Assembly: GCA_014874485.1 (NCBI GenBank)
Contig: JADBJK010000036.1
Span: forward strand, 1-64,000
Length of the DNA stretch: 64,000 nucleotides
Origin: Chloroflexota bacterium
GTDB lineage: Bacteria > Chloroflexota > Anaerolineae > DTLA01
Direction: 5' to 3'
Under the pieces are notes generated by a model. That model made no database searches. It was not told where the DNA came from and saw only the letters and a list, made by a program, of their open reading frames with translations. The position numbers were made by a program, and so were the translations under genes. Shown piece by piece: positions 1 to 8,289 of this stretch; the stretch's first letter is position 1, and the number at the start of each line of letters is the position of its first letter.

Positions 1-30
1 AATCGTCGTAACAGGCCGCCACACTCGCCG

Positions 31-91
31 GGTGGTACACATCAAGGCGGCGATGGGTGGTACACATCACCCGACTACAGGTGGTACACAT
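31..91. repeat. Three direct copies of GGTGGTACACAT
   Basis: The 12-mer GGTGGTACACAT occurs at 31-42, 56-67 and 80-91, spaced 25 and 24 bp apart. Regular spacing of just over two helical turns suits a set of protein-binding sites, for example transposase-binding repeats at an insertion sequence end or an operator array. No transposase is visible because the window starts here. The function is inference. Confidence 0.5.
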
Positions 92-120
92 GCGGGCGGC
101 AATTGACATCTCGGGCTTAT

Positions 121-153
121 GTTCTCTGCGAACTCTGCGTCTCTGCGGTGAAT
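121..153. repeat. Single arm of the CACCGCAGAG repeat family
   Basis: The reverse arm (CTCTGCG...CTCTGCGGTGAA) of the dispersed CACCGCAGAG repeat lies just upstream of the first gene. The same arm recurs near 11.07, 18.36, 22.24 and 49.87 kb, and as paired palindromes elsewhere. Confidence 0.6.
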
Positions 154-166
154 CCAAACGGAAAGG

Positions 167-1450
167 ATGTGGGTGTTGGCAGACATCATCGTGGTCGGCG
201 GGGGCGCGTCGGGGATGATGGCAGCGGGGCGCGCGGCGGAACTGGGCGCCGACGTCCTGCTGCTGGAGAAGATGCCGCGCCTGGGCACCAAACTCCGCAT
301 CACCGGCAAGGGCCGCTGCAACCTGACCAACGTCGCCGACCTGCAGGAGTTCATCGCGCACTTCGGCCCCAACGGGCGGTTCCTGTACAACGCCTTCAGC
401 CGCTTCTTTGTGGACGACCTGCGGGCGTTCTTTGAGCGCATGGGCGTGCCCACGGTGGTGGAGCGGGGCGGGCGCGTCTTCCCCGTGTCCAACGAGGCCG
501 CCGACGTGGCCGAGGCGCTGCGCCGCTACTGCCAGGACGCGGGCGTGCGCGTGCGCTACAAGACCCCGGTGGACCGCCTGCTGGTGGAAGGTGGCCGCGT
601 CCGGGGCGTGGGCGCGGGCGAAGTGGAATTCCCCGCGCGGGCGGTCATCATCGCCACGGGCGGCGCGTCCTACCCGGGCACCGGCTCCACCGGCGACGGC
701 TACCGCCTGGCCGCGTCTGTCGGGCACACCGTCGTGCCCATCCGCCCGGCGCTGGTCCCGCTGGAGACCGCCGAGCCGTGGGTCCCGCGCATGATGGGCG
801 TGTCGCTGCGGAACGTGCGGGCCACGCTGTACGTGGACGGCAGGCCCGTCGCGTCCCAGTTCGGCGAGATGCTGTTCACCCATTTCGGCCTGTCGGGGCC
901 GATTATCCTGACGTTGAGCCGGCACCCTGCGCTAGCGGCCCGGCCTTCGCCTGACACGCGGATAGAGATCAGCGTGGACCTGAAGCCGGCGCTGTCGGAC
1001 GAGGTGCTGGACGCCCGCCTGCGCCGCGATCTGGACACCCACGGCAAGCGCGCCTTCCGATCCATCGTCAAGGGGATGGTGCCAGCCAAGATGGTGGACG
1101 TGCTGGTGGAACTGTCGGGCGTGCCCGGCGACAAGCCCGCGCACCAGATCACGGCGCAGGAGCGGGCGCGGCTGTTCGCCTTGCTGCGGGACCTGCGGAT
1201 GACGGTGGTGGGGCAGCGGCCGCTGCGCGAGGCCATCGTTACAGCGGGCGGCGTGGCGCTGGATGAGGTGGACCCGCGCACGATGCAGTCGCGGCGGGTA
1301 GCGGGGCTGTACTTCTGCGGCGAGGTGCTGGACCTGGACGCGGACACGGGCGGGTACAACCTGCAGGCGGCGTTCTCCACGGGCTGGGTCGCAGGTGAGA
1401 GCGCGGCGCGGAGCCTCGTCCCCTCTGCTGCGGGCGAGGGCGCAGGGTGA
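167..1450 (+). CDS. NAD(P)/FAD-dependent oxidoreductase, HI0933/BaiN family
   Basis: A 427-residue flavoprotein of the HI0933/YhiN/BaiN family; family members are FAD-binding and some act as flavin-dependent reductases. The N-terminus has the Rossmann dinucleotide motif (VVGGGASGMMAAGRAAELG, about residues 9-27) followed by the family signature GKGRCNLTN (about 46-54). A second FAD contact, CGEVLDLDADTGGYNLQ, lies near the C-terminus, as usual for this family. Length matches the family (about 400-430). ATG at 167 was taken as the start; a TTG at 176 would trim three residues. The substrate cannot be told from sequence. Confidence 0.85.
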   Translation: MWVLADIIVVGGGASGMMAAGRAAELGADVLLLEKMPRLGTKLRITGKGRCNLTNVADLQEFIAHFGPNGRFLYNAFSRFFVDDLRAFFERMGVPTVVERGGRVFPVSNEAADVAEALRRYCQDAGVRVRYKTPVDRLLVEGGRVRGVGAGEVEFPARAVIIATGGASYPGTGSTGDGYRLAASVGHTVVPIRPALVPLETAEPWVPRMMGVSLRNVRATLYVDGRPVASQFGEMLFTHFGLSGPIILTLSRHPALAARPSPDTRIEISVDLKPALSDEVLDARLRRDLDTHGKRAFRSIVKGMVPAKMVDVLVELSGVPGDKPAHQITAQERARLFALLRDLRMTVVGQRPLREAIVTAGGVALDEVDPRTMQSRRVAGLYFCGEVLDLDADTGGYNLQAAFSTGWVAGESAARSLVPSAAGEGAG

Positions 1451-1525
1451 GGGGTCGCGGGCGTTTGGATCGCGAAGTCCGCGAAAGAGCGCGAAAGGCG
1501 CGAAAGGGGTCGGGCGGGGCGACCT

Positions 1526-2583
1526 TCCCCCTCGCCCGCACGCGGGAGAGGGTTAGGGTGAGGGGCATCGCCGCGCGGGTCTAAACCCCCGCGCTGAAAG
1601 GGCGAAGCCCTCTTGGGGCTGGCCACAGCCCGCGTCCCCTCGCCCGCACGCGGGAGAGGGTTAGGGTGAGGGGCATCGCCGCGCGGGGCTAAACCCCCGC
1701 GCTGAAAGGGCGAAGCCCCCTTGGGGCTGGGTTCGGCGGGGTGTATGCACCAATCAGCCCGCAGGGCTTTGCCCCTTTAGCCCGATGCTTTAGCATCGGG
1801 CGACAGGGCACGGGGCGCGTCCCCTCGCCCGCTGGGAGAGGGTTAGGGTGAGGGGCATCGCCGCGCGGGGCTAAACCCCCGCGCTGTAAAGAACGAAGCC
1901 CCGTTGGGGCTGGCCACAGCCCGCATCCCCTCGCCCGCACGCGGGAGAGGGTTAGGGTGAGGGGCATCGCCGCGCGGGGCTGAACCCCCGCGCTGAAAGA
2001 ACGAAGCCCCCTTGGGGCTGGGTTCGGCGGGGTGTATGCACCAATCAGCCCGCAGGGCTTTGCCCCTTTAGCCCGATGCTTTAGCATCGGGCGACAGGGC
2101 ACGGGGCGCGTCCCCTCGCCCGCACGCGGGAGAGGGCTGGGGTGAGGGCATGGCCGCGCGGGGCTGAACCCCCGCGCTGAAAGGGCGAAGCCCCGTTGGG
2201 GCTGGCCACAGCCCGCGTCCCCTCGCCCGCTGGGAGAGGGCTGGGGTGAGGGGCATCGCCGCGCGGGGCTAAACCCCCGCGCTGTAAAGAACGAAGCCCC
2301 CTTGGGGCTGGGTTCGGCGGGGTGTATGCCCCAATCAGCCCGCAGGGCTTTGCCCCTTTAGCCCGATGCTTTAGCATCGGGCGACAGGGCACGGGGCGCG
2401 TCCCCTCGCCCGCACGCGGGAGAGGGTTAAGGTGAGGGGCATCGCCGCGCGGGTCTAAACCCCCGCGCTGAAAGGGCGAAGCCCCCTTGGGGCTGGGTTC
2501 GGCGGGGTGTATGCACCGATCAGCCCGCAGGGCTTTGCCCCTTTAGCCCGATGCTTTAGCATCGGGCGACAGGGCACGGGGCG
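1526..2583. repeat. Higher-order intergenic repeat array, pattern A-A-B-A-A-B-A-A-B-A-B
   Basis: This 1.1 kb stretch holds no gene. It is built of two modules. Module A (about 100 bp) carries the common 'CTCGCCC..GGGAGAGGGTTAGGGTGAGGGG' type repeat followed by a palindromic GCGCGGGGCT/CCCCGCGC segment. Module B (about 85 bp) starts GTTCGGCGGGGTGTATG and ends with the palindrome GCCCGATGC-TTTA-GCATCGGGC. Module B starts at 1731, 2022, 2312 and 2497, so the AAB unit recurs with a 290-291 bp period and the last unit has lost one A. Open frames here (Pro-rich 'PHPNPLP' translations) are artefacts of the repeat. Confidence 0.9.
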
Positions 2584-2623
2584 CGCAGGCGAACATGCAC
2601 CACATGGACCGCAAGCGGCCAAC

Positions 2624-2673
<50 letters not shown>

Positions 2674-2693
2674 CACAAACACAAGGAGGACAC

Positions 2694-3329
2694 ATGGCAC
2701 TGTACCTGGATTCGGCAATGGTGGACGAGGCGCGGCGAGCCTGGGACCTGGGGCTCGTCGTCGGCGTAACCACCAACCCGGCGCTGGTGGCGAAGGCGGG
2801 GCGTCCCGCAATGGACATCGTCCGCGACCTGGCCCGCATCGGCGAGTGGGAGGTGTTCCACCAACTGACCGGCCGCACCGCCGACGCGCTGCTGGACGAG
2901 GCGCGGCGGGCCACCGACATCGCGCCCGGGCAGGTGCTGCTCAAGATCATGGTGTCGCTGCCCAATCTGGAACTGGTCGCGCGGCACCGCGAATTCCGTT
3001 GGGCCGTTACGGGCATCGGCAGCGCGGCCCAGGGGCTGCTGGCGCTGGAGGCCGGCGCCGACTACGTCATCCCCTACGTGAACCGCATCACGCGGGGCGG
3101 CGGCGACGGCATCCGTGTGGTGGCCGACATCGCCGCCCTGGCCGAGACGGTGGACGACCCGGGCGACATCCTGGCCGCGAGCCTGAAGTCGCCGGAGGAG
3201 GTGGCCGACGTCCTGCTGGCCGGCGCGGACCACGTAACGGTCCCCTGGACCTTGCTGGAGGAGATGGCCCGGCATCCGGTTACGGACGCCGCCGACGAGG
3301 ATTTCCGTCGCGCGCTGGGGACGGCGTAG
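2694..3329 (+). CDS. Small transaldolase / fructose-6-phosphate aldolase family protein
   Basis: A 211-residue TIM-barrel aldolase of the TalC/MipB/FSA type, which transfers or cleaves dihydroxyacetone units in the pentose phosphate pathway. Visible features are the N-terminal strand ending TTNP (GVTTNPALVAKAG, about 25-37), a Schiff-base lysine candidate in LLKIMVS (about residue 84), the SAAQGLLALEAGADYVIPYVNR block, and the last strand AASLKSPEEV..ADHVTVPW. Length fits the short class (about 215), not the 320-residue TalB class. AAGGAGG lies 5 nt before the ATG. Whether it is a transaldolase or an F6P aldolase cannot be decided by eye. Confidence 0.88.
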   Translation: MALYLDSAMVDEARRAWDLGLVVGVTTNPALVAKAGRPAMDIVRDLARIGEWEVFHQLTGRTADALLDEARRATDIAPGQVLLKIMVSLPNLELVARHREFRWAVTGIGSAAQGLLALEAGADYVIPYVNRITRGGGDGIRVVADIAALAETVDDPGDILAASLKSPEEVADVLLAGADHVTVPWTLLEEMARHPVTDAADEDFRRALGTA

Positions 3330-3395
3330 CGGGACCATCGCCGCCGTTGCACCTCGCCGCGGCGATGCAGACGGCTGCCCTGCCAGCGGCCAATG

Positions 3396-3469
3396 GCTGA
3401 CTGCTGACGGCTGATCGCTGACCGCTGACCGCTGACGGCTGACCGCTGATCGCTGACCGCTGATTGCTG
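3396..3469. repeat. Degenerate heptamer array (GCTGACC/GCTGATC/GCTGACG)
   Basis: About ten tandem heptamers with alternating variants, immediately upstream of the DUF4416 gene. With the 2624-2673 array it flanks the transaldolase gene on both sides. It resembles short tandemly repeated repetitive sequences with heptanucleotide units known in cyanobacteria and other bacteria. Confidence 0.8.
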
Positions 3470-3480
3470 GGAGGCCACTC

Positions 3481-4008
3481 ATGGGAACGGCAAAGACACC
3501 CAAACCGGTGAAACTCATCGCCAGCATCTTCGGCGCGGACCTCGCGCAGATAGACCGCGCGGAAGCGGCCCTAGTCGCGCGGTTCGGGCCGGTGGACTTC
3601 CGCTCGGACCCCCTGCCCTTTGACCACACCGACTTCTACGCGCCGGAGTTCGGGACGGGGCTGGTGCGCCGCATTGTCGCCTTTGAGCGGCTGGTGGACC
3701 CCGCCGACTTGCCCGACGTCAAGTTGGCGACCAACGCGTTGGAAGCCGAGATGTCCGCGGGCGGCAAGCGCACGGTGAACATAGACCCGGGCTACGTGAG
3801 CGAGGGGAAACTGGTGCTCGCCAGCACCAAGGACCACCGGCACCGCATCTACCTGGGCAAGGGCATCTACGGCGAGATCACACTGCACTACCACAGGGGC
3901 GAGTTCCGCGCGTGGGAGTGGACGTATCCGGACTACGCCAGCGCGACCTACCGCGAGATTTTCGCCCGCATCCGCGCCAGGTATAGGGAGCAACTGAAGG
4001 AAACGTAG
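3481..4008 (+). CDS. DUF4416 family protein
   Basis: A 175-residue soluble protein matching DUF4416, a family of unknown function. The typical order is visible: an N-terminal KPVKLIASIFGAD strand, the PFDHTDFYAPEFG block (about 42-54), LATNALEAEM, VNIDPGYVSEGKLVLASTKD (about 99-118) and YLGKGIYGEITLHYH. Length is typical for the family. It ends only 4 nt from the convergent FecR-like gene. It may be transcribed with the transaldolase, although the heptamer array separates them. Confidence 0.85.
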   Translation: MGTAKTPKPVKLIASIFGADLAQIDRAEAALVARFGPVDFRSDPLPFDHTDFYAPEFGTGLVRRIVAFERLVDPADLPDVKLATNALEAEMSAGGKRTVNIDPGYVSEGKLVLASTKDHRHRIYLGKGIYGEITLHYHRGEFRAWEWTYPDYASATYREIFARIRARYREQLKET

Positions 4009-4012
4009 CGGA

Positions 4013-5230
4013 CTACTCCGCCACCAGGCCCACCTCGGCCACCATGCTCTGGTAATTCCACCCCGAGGCGTACACCCGCAGCGACGTGATCCACGCGGGC
4101 TTGGCGTCGGCCAGTTCTTCCATCAGGTTGCCCGACTCAAACGGATACCACGTGTCGTGGGGAACCTGGATGCCGTAGTACAGAATCGGCAGGTTGTCGG
4201 GGTTGCGGTAGTAGAACCCGCGCACCCAGTGCTGGGCGTTGCCGTACACGTCCACGTAGTCCAGCCGCACCATGACCGGGAACTCGCTGCTCTGCAACCC
4301 GCCGCCCGACAGGCTCTGGTACAGGATGCGCACGTCCATCCGCAGTTTCAGCGACACGAAGTCGCGCGCATCTCGGTCAATCTTCTGGACGAGGAAGACG
4401 GCGTTGTGCTCGCCGTCGCGCCCCATGCGGCTGAACTGCGCGGCAAGGCGTCCGCCGGCCTGGACGACCTCCACCTTGCCCGCCTGGACGTCCTCAGACA
4501 GGCGCTCGGTGTCCACCTGCCAGCCGACGGACAGGGGCTGGGAGAAGTCGCCGTTCACCACCAGGTCGCGGATGGCAGCCACGGGCGGGGTCGGGGGTTG
4601 GCCCAGCCGCAGCGTGGTGCGCTGGCGTGCCTGCACTGCGGTGTTCACGCCACCGCCGCGCACCGTCGCCGAACCGTAGCGCACCGACACTTCGGTCTGC
4701 TCGTTGCCCACCTCCACCAGGATGCTGGCGTCGCTGAAGATGATGGAACCCTGGGGCGTGCGCACCTCCACGTACAGCGGGAACCGGCCCGACGGCGCGG
4801 CGGCGATGCGCGCCCGGCCCGACTTCACCGCCAGCACGATGCGGTCCGAGGCCTTGCTGGACGCGAACCGCGGCGAGCGAATCTCCACAACCTCCACGCG
4901 CGTGTTGGCGAACAGTTGCACCGTGCTGAGGACGGTACGCTCCTGGAGGTTCTCGTAGAAGGTGAGGATGCCCTGGGACGTGCGGTCGGTCTGAATCTGC
5001 GCGCCCTCGGCGATGTCGTCGCGGCGGTCGGTAACAGCCAGGTTGGTGCTCATGCCCGGGTACTCCACGACGATGGTGGGAACGATGGCCTCCAGCGAGG
5101 CCGGACGGGGCACCAGGGCGTGATTGACGTAGGCCTTCACGCCCAGCGGCACGCCGGCCACCAGCGCCACAAACGTGAGGAACGCGCAGACGAGCACGAA
5201 CCAGGCCAGCCGCTCAGGGTTTTTCCTCAT
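4013..5230 (-). CDS. Membrane-anchored protein with FecR-like and C-terminal beta-sandwich regions
   Basis: A 405-residue protein with one N-terminal membrane helix (about 9-33, WFVLVCAFLTFVALVAGVP) and a large exported part. Residues 150-215 resemble the FecR fold (LYVEVRTPQGSIIFSDASILVEV...VSVRYGSATVRGGG...QRTTLRLG). Residues 225-405, starting NGDFSQPLSVGW, look like a galactose-binding-type carbohydrate-binding sandwich. Its ATG directly abuts the acylphosphatase stop codon, so the two are co-transcribed. No sigma factor is adjacent, so classical FecR signalling is unlikely; an envelope or adhesion role is inference. Confidence 0.6.
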   Translation of the reverse strand: MRKNPERLAWFVLVCAFLTFVALVAGVPLGVKAYVNHALVPRPASLEAIVPTIVVEYPGMSTNLAVTDRRDDIAEGAQIQTDRTSQGILTFYENLQERTVLSTVQLFANTRVEVVEIRSPRFASSKASDRIVLAVKSGRARIAAAPSGRFPLYVEVRTPQGSIIFSDASILVEVGNEQTEVSVRYGSATVRGGGVNTAVQARQRTTLRLGQPPTPPVAAIRDLVVNGDFSQPLSVGWQVDTERLSEDVQAGKVEVVQAGGRLAAQFSRMGRDGEHNAVFLVQKIDRDARDFVSLKLRMDVRILYQSLSGGGLQSSEFPVMVRLDYVDVYGNAQHWVRGFYYRNPDNLPILYYGIQVPHDTWYPFESGNLMEELADAKPAWITSLRVYASGWNYQSMVAEVGLVAE

Positions 5231-5509
5231 CTAGAATCGCACTCCAAACCCCTGGAATTCGCCGGTGGCGTCGCCCCATTGCACTTCCACCTGGCTCACG
5301 CGGGCGCTCCGCGGGCCCTCGCGCAGGATGTCCAGGAAGGTCTCCAGCGTCATCCGGTCGCCCTCGGCCAGGACCTCCACCGTCCCGTCCCAGGCGTTGC
5401 GGACGTACCCGCGCACTCCCAGGCGCAGCGCTCGGTCCCGGGCAAACGCCCGGAACCCCACGCCCTGCACGTCGCCGTAGATTTTCACGAACATGCGCAC
5501 CGGGGTCAT
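5231..5509 (-). CDS. acyP: Acylphosphatase
   Basis: A 92-residue acylphosphatase that hydrolyses carboxyl-phosphate bonds such as acetyl phosphate. The signature GDVQGVGFRAFARDRA (catalytic Arg) and GYVRNAWDGTVEVLAEG (catalytic Asn) are both present near the N-terminus and middle. The ATG at 5509 was chosen because GAGAGGAAG lies just upstream and the encoded start MTPVRMFVKIYGDVQGVGF matches the family; an upstream in-frame start would add 11 unlikely residues. It is the first gene of a two-gene operon with the FecR-like gene. Confidence 0.9.
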   Translation of the reverse strand: MTPVRMFVKIYGDVQGVGFRAFARDRALRLGVRGYVRNAWDGTVEVLAEGDRMTLETFLDILREGPRSARVSQVEVQWGDATGEFQGFGVRF

Positions 5510-5540
5510 GCTTCCTCTCCACGGGCGAAAGCCTGGCCCC

Positions 5541-5568
5541 ATTATACCCGTCTCGGCGCGGGAAGCAA
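5541..5568 (-). promoter_or_regulatory. Promoter of acyP, TTGCTT-N16-TATAAT
   Basis: On the minus strand a TTGCTT box (5568-5563), a 16-bp spacer and a perfect TATAAT (5546-5541) lie 31 bp upstream of the acylphosphatase start codon, giving a leader of about 25 nt. Confidence 0.65.
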
Positions 5569-5635
5569 ACGCGCAGCCCCTCGTCGCGGCCCAAGGTGGG
5601 ACCGCCGAAGGCTGCCGGCCAGGAGCCCAGGGCGC

Positions 5636-6208
5636 TCACACGCGCAGGTCCTGAATCTCCCCCAGGCGCAGCGCGAATCCGACGCCGCCGCACCCGTGCA
5701 CCGGCGCGGACGGCTTGCGGCCGATGAGCGTGCGGCGGGAGCGGGCCTCGCGGATGAGCACCTCGCGCGGGGCGTCGGCGTGCAGCCAGTAGCAGACATA
5801 CACGTCCGACTCCAGCCCCAGGCCCACCAGACGGCGCAGGTTCACGCAGTTCCAGCAGGTGCGGGCCAGCGGGCGGCCCTGATGGCTGAGGCCGGCCCGT
5901 CGGCAGGCGGCGCGGAACCCGGCGTTGTTCATGGCGCGGCCCGGGCCGGGCGCCCGTTTGCTGCGGGGCGCGCCGCGGTTGAGGATGCACCGCTCGGCTG
6001 TGCAGCGGGGACAGTACAGTTGCGCGCGGGTCTGGCCCGGGGGCACAGGGCGCAGGGCAGCGGTGGCCGTATCGCGGCACGGGTACTCCACGGGGCGGTA
6101 GTTGGAGCCGAATTTCCAGTAGATGCCGGCGCGTTGCCGACCATGGTGAGAGCGAGCCACAGACCCTCCCGAACGGCGACGCGGGGGCTGTCGCGCCGAT
6201 TGGAACAT
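5636..6208 (-). CDS. Cysteine-rich protein of unknown function
   Basis: A 190-residue protein I do not recognise. It is basic, with two cysteine clusters: CPRC..RC at about 68-76 and TCWNC..VCYW at about 117-139, then a conserved-looking tail with VHGCGG. Paired CxxC motifs suggest zinc or iron-sulfur binding. The reading frame is supported by a strong promoter (TTGTCA-N17-TATAAT) whose -10 box ends 7 nt before this ATG, which would give a leaderless mRNA. The first 55 residues are low complexity and less convincing than the rest. Confidence 0.5.
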   Translation of the reverse strand: MFQSARQPPRRRSGGSVARSHHGRQRAGIYWKFGSNYRPVEYPCRDTATAALRPVPPGQTRAQLYCPRCTAERCILNRGAPRSKRAPGPGRAMNNAGFRAACRRAGLSHQGRPLARTCWNCVNLRRLVGLGLESDVYVCYWLHADAPREVLIREARSRRTLIGRKPSAPVHGCGGVGFALRLGEIQDLRV

Positions 6209-6215
6209 TTGTTCT

Positions 6216-6244
6216 ATTATAGATTAGAACGCGGATTTTGACAA
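6216..6244 (-). promoter_or_regulatory. Promoter TTGTCA-N17-TATAAT directly before a start codon
   Basis: A near-consensus sigma-70-type promoter on the minus strand: TTGTCA at 6244-6239, 17-bp spacer, TATAAT at 6221-6216. The ATG at 6208 is 7 nt past the -10 box, at the expected transcription start, so the transcript would be leaderless. Confidence 0.75.
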
Positions 6245-6265
6245 GCGCGACACGGGCGGGGAAGT

Positions 6266-8059
6266 TTAAATCTCGGAGCAGGTCTGGTGGAGCCACGCCG
6301 ACGCGAAGACGAAGGTCCAGGCGAACTTGCGGGCGCTGGCGGCCAGGCCCTCGCCGCGCACCAGTCGCATGAGCATCGCGCGCACGGCGTCGGCGCGGCA
6401 GTAGTGCAGCAGGGGGTTGTCTGCGGCCAGCGCCGTGTCCTCAACGAGCGCGCGCATGGCGGGGTGGGTGTAGATTTCCGACTGGGGCGCGACGAACGAC
6501 CCACCCGCGGCCCAGGCCAAGTCGGCAGGCAGGTGGGCAGCCAGCAGGTTGCGGAGCAGCCCCTTGGGCACGCCGCCGGGCCGCCTCTCGTCCCACGTCA
6601 GGGCGAACCCGCGCTGCATCATCAGCGGCTCCATGAACGGCGCGATGGAGTCCACCCCCGCGGCCATCTGGGGCCCCAGAACCACCGCCGAGAACTCCCG
6701 CGAGGTGAAGTACATCTGGTGCAGGACGCTGGTCAGCAGGTCGTAGTCCCGGCCCGCCGCCAGAGGTTCCACGTAGTCGCGGATGGCGGCGTCCAGCGTG
6801 CGCCCCGTCTCGGCCGGCATGGCATAGGCGATTCCTTCCAAGGGGTGCTCGGCCATCATGGCGTGGACGAGGGGCACGTGCGCGCTCCGTTGCAGGACCT
6901 CGCAGAGGCGCACGGCGTCAGAATCCTGCCGCCACAGGCCGAGCGCCGCGTAGGGCCACGCCAGCGCCCGCCGCACCGGGGCCGGAATCCACCCCAGGGG
7001 CCGCCACAGCCGCCGGATGTGGAGCCGCTGGCCGAAGAGCGCGCCCGCGCCCACCCCGTGCATCGTCGTGCGAGACGACCGGGCCAGCGGCATCGCGGCG
7101 TGGGCCAGGAGGTTGCCCGGAATCAGAGCCGCGTCGCAGAACGGGAACGGGTAATCACGCCCCAGCCGTTCCAGAACCGCGGGGATGTCCGCGGGATTCC
7201 ACGCAACCTGATGGAGGCGAAGGCCCAGGTGTTGGGCGATGCGCCGGGCCAAGCGCGCCTTGGGGTCGTCGGGGCCAAAGGTATAGTTCACGAGAATCGC
7301 GTCGTCGCGGTCCAGGGCGGCCAGCCGCGCGGCAATGAGCGACGAGTCTACCCCGCCGCTGAAGTACACGACGGGCGATTGGGGCGCGCGGCGCAGGATG
7401 GCGTCCAGGGTGTCGCGGATGAGGGCTTCGGGGTCGGCAGCGCCCGGCTCGCGGTGCGATGCGTCGCCCAGCACGGCGAACCGCACCAGCGCAATCTCCG
7501 CCCCCGGCCCCATGCGCAGGAGGTGGCCCACCGGCACGCGCCCGACGCCGCGGAACAGGGTCAACGGCGCGGGGGTCAGGCCGTAGCGGAACAGGCCCAG
7601 CACGCCCGCCTCGTCCAGTTCGCCCCCGACCGCCCCCGCCATGAGGCGCAGGTCGTTGCTCACGACCCAGCCGCCGCCGACGCGGGCAAAGTACAGTTGC
7701 TCCGCGGCGGCAGGGGGCACCGCAGCGATCACCTCGCCCGTGGCGGGCAGGACGCCGACGCGGATGGCGGCTGGCTTGGCGGGGTCGGACAGGAGTCGGG
7801 CCAGGGCCTCGGCGTTCCGCGCATCGGGCGCGGGGGTGGCGTCGCCGGACGTCGCGAGGACCAGCGCGCCGTCGCCCGGCGGGATGCCCGGCCCCGGACT
7901 TGCGGCGGGCGCCGGGCCGAGCCACGCGAACCGGATGGCCCGGCCATCGGCCAGTGCCAGGTCGCCCTCGCGGATGGGCAGGCCCAGACGCCGGGCGTGG
8001 CGGCTCAGGGCGTCGCGCCAGGCGGCGGGGTCGTGCCCGATGTGTGCGGCGAAAATCAT
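6266..8059 (-). CDS. Asparagine synthetase-like ATP-dependent amidotransferase lacking the Cys nucleophile
   Basis: A 597-residue protein of the asparagine synthetase B class. The C-terminal synthetase half has the ATP pyrophosphatase motif SGGVDSSLIAARLA (about 220-233). The N-terminal half looks like the Ntn glutaminase fold (LYFARVGGGWVVSNDLRLMAG; LFRGVGRVPVGHLL) but the chain begins MIFAAHIG rather than MCG, so the catalytic cysteine is missing. The start at 8059 follows a GCGGAGG ribosome site and is preceded by a TTGCCC-N17-TATAAT promoter. It may use ammonia or act in a secondary or surface pathway; it stands alone. Confidence 0.75.
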   Translation of the reverse strand: MIFAAHIGHDPAAWRDALSRHARRLGLPIREGDLALADGRAIRFAWLGPAPAASPGPGIPPGDGALVLATSGDATPAPDARNAEALARLLSDPAKPAAIRVGVLPATGEVIAAVPPAAAEQLYFARVGGGWVVSNDLRLMAGAVGGELDEAGVLGLFRYGLTPAPLTLFRGVGRVPVGHLLRMGPGAEIALVRFAVLGDASHREPGAADPEALIRDTLDAILRRAPQSPVVYFSGGVDSSLIAARLAALDRDDAILVNYTFGPDDPKARLARRIAQHLGLRLHQVAWNPADIPAVLERLGRDYPFPFCDAALIPGNLLAHAAMPLARSSRTTMHGVGAGALFGQRLHIRRLWRPLGWIPAPVRRALAWPYAALGLWRQDSDAVRLCEVLQRSAHVPLVHAMMAEHPLEGIAYAMPAETGRTLDAAIRDYVEPLAAGRDYDLLTSVLHQMYFTSREFSAVVLGPQMAAGVDSIAPFMEPLMMQRGFALTWDERRPGGVPKGLLRNLLAAHLPADLAWAAGGSFVAPQSEIYTHPAMRALVEDTALAADNPLLHYCRADAVRAMLMRLVRGEGLAASARKFAWTFVFASAWLHQTCSEI

Positions 8060-8081
8060 GGGTATGCGGTCCTCCGCGGGC

Positions 8082-8110
8082 ATTATATGCCACGGGGGCG
8101 GATGGGGCAA
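8082..8110 (-). promoter_or_regulatory. Promoter of the asparagine synthetase-like gene, TTGCCC-N17-TATAAT
   Basis: TTGCCC (8110-8105) and a perfect TATAAT (8087-8082) with a 17-bp spacer on the minus strand; the leader to the ATG at 8059 is about 17 nt and contains the GGAGG site. Confidence 0.7.
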
Positions 8111-8187
8111 CACGCGGGCGGGGCCGCGCGGCGCCCCTCACCCCGCCCGTTTCGCGCCCTTTCGCGATCCGAACGCCCCCACAACAC

Positions 8188-8216
8188 GTAGGGGCGACTC
8201 GGCGAGTCGCCCCTAC
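8188..8216. repeat. Perfect 14-bp inverted repeat (GTAGGGGCGACTCG)
   Basis: GTAGGGGCGACTCG, one central G, then its exact reverse complement. The outer GTAGGGGC/GCCCCTAC ends are shared with the hairpin inside the glycosyltransferase gene at 53515-53543, so both belong to one dispersed palindrome family. Confidence 0.85.
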
Positions 8217-8289
8217 CGCAACCCCTCACCTTGCCCCGCCGCCCGAGGCTGAAGCCGTCGGGCTACATGGACAAAGCCCTGCGGGCTAT

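Noticed and set aside
4157-6241. A 694-codon open frame on the plus strand
   Set aside because: It is antisense to the FecR-like, acylphosphatase and Cys-rich genes, and its His/Arg/Ala-rich composition is typical of frames opposite high-GC genes.
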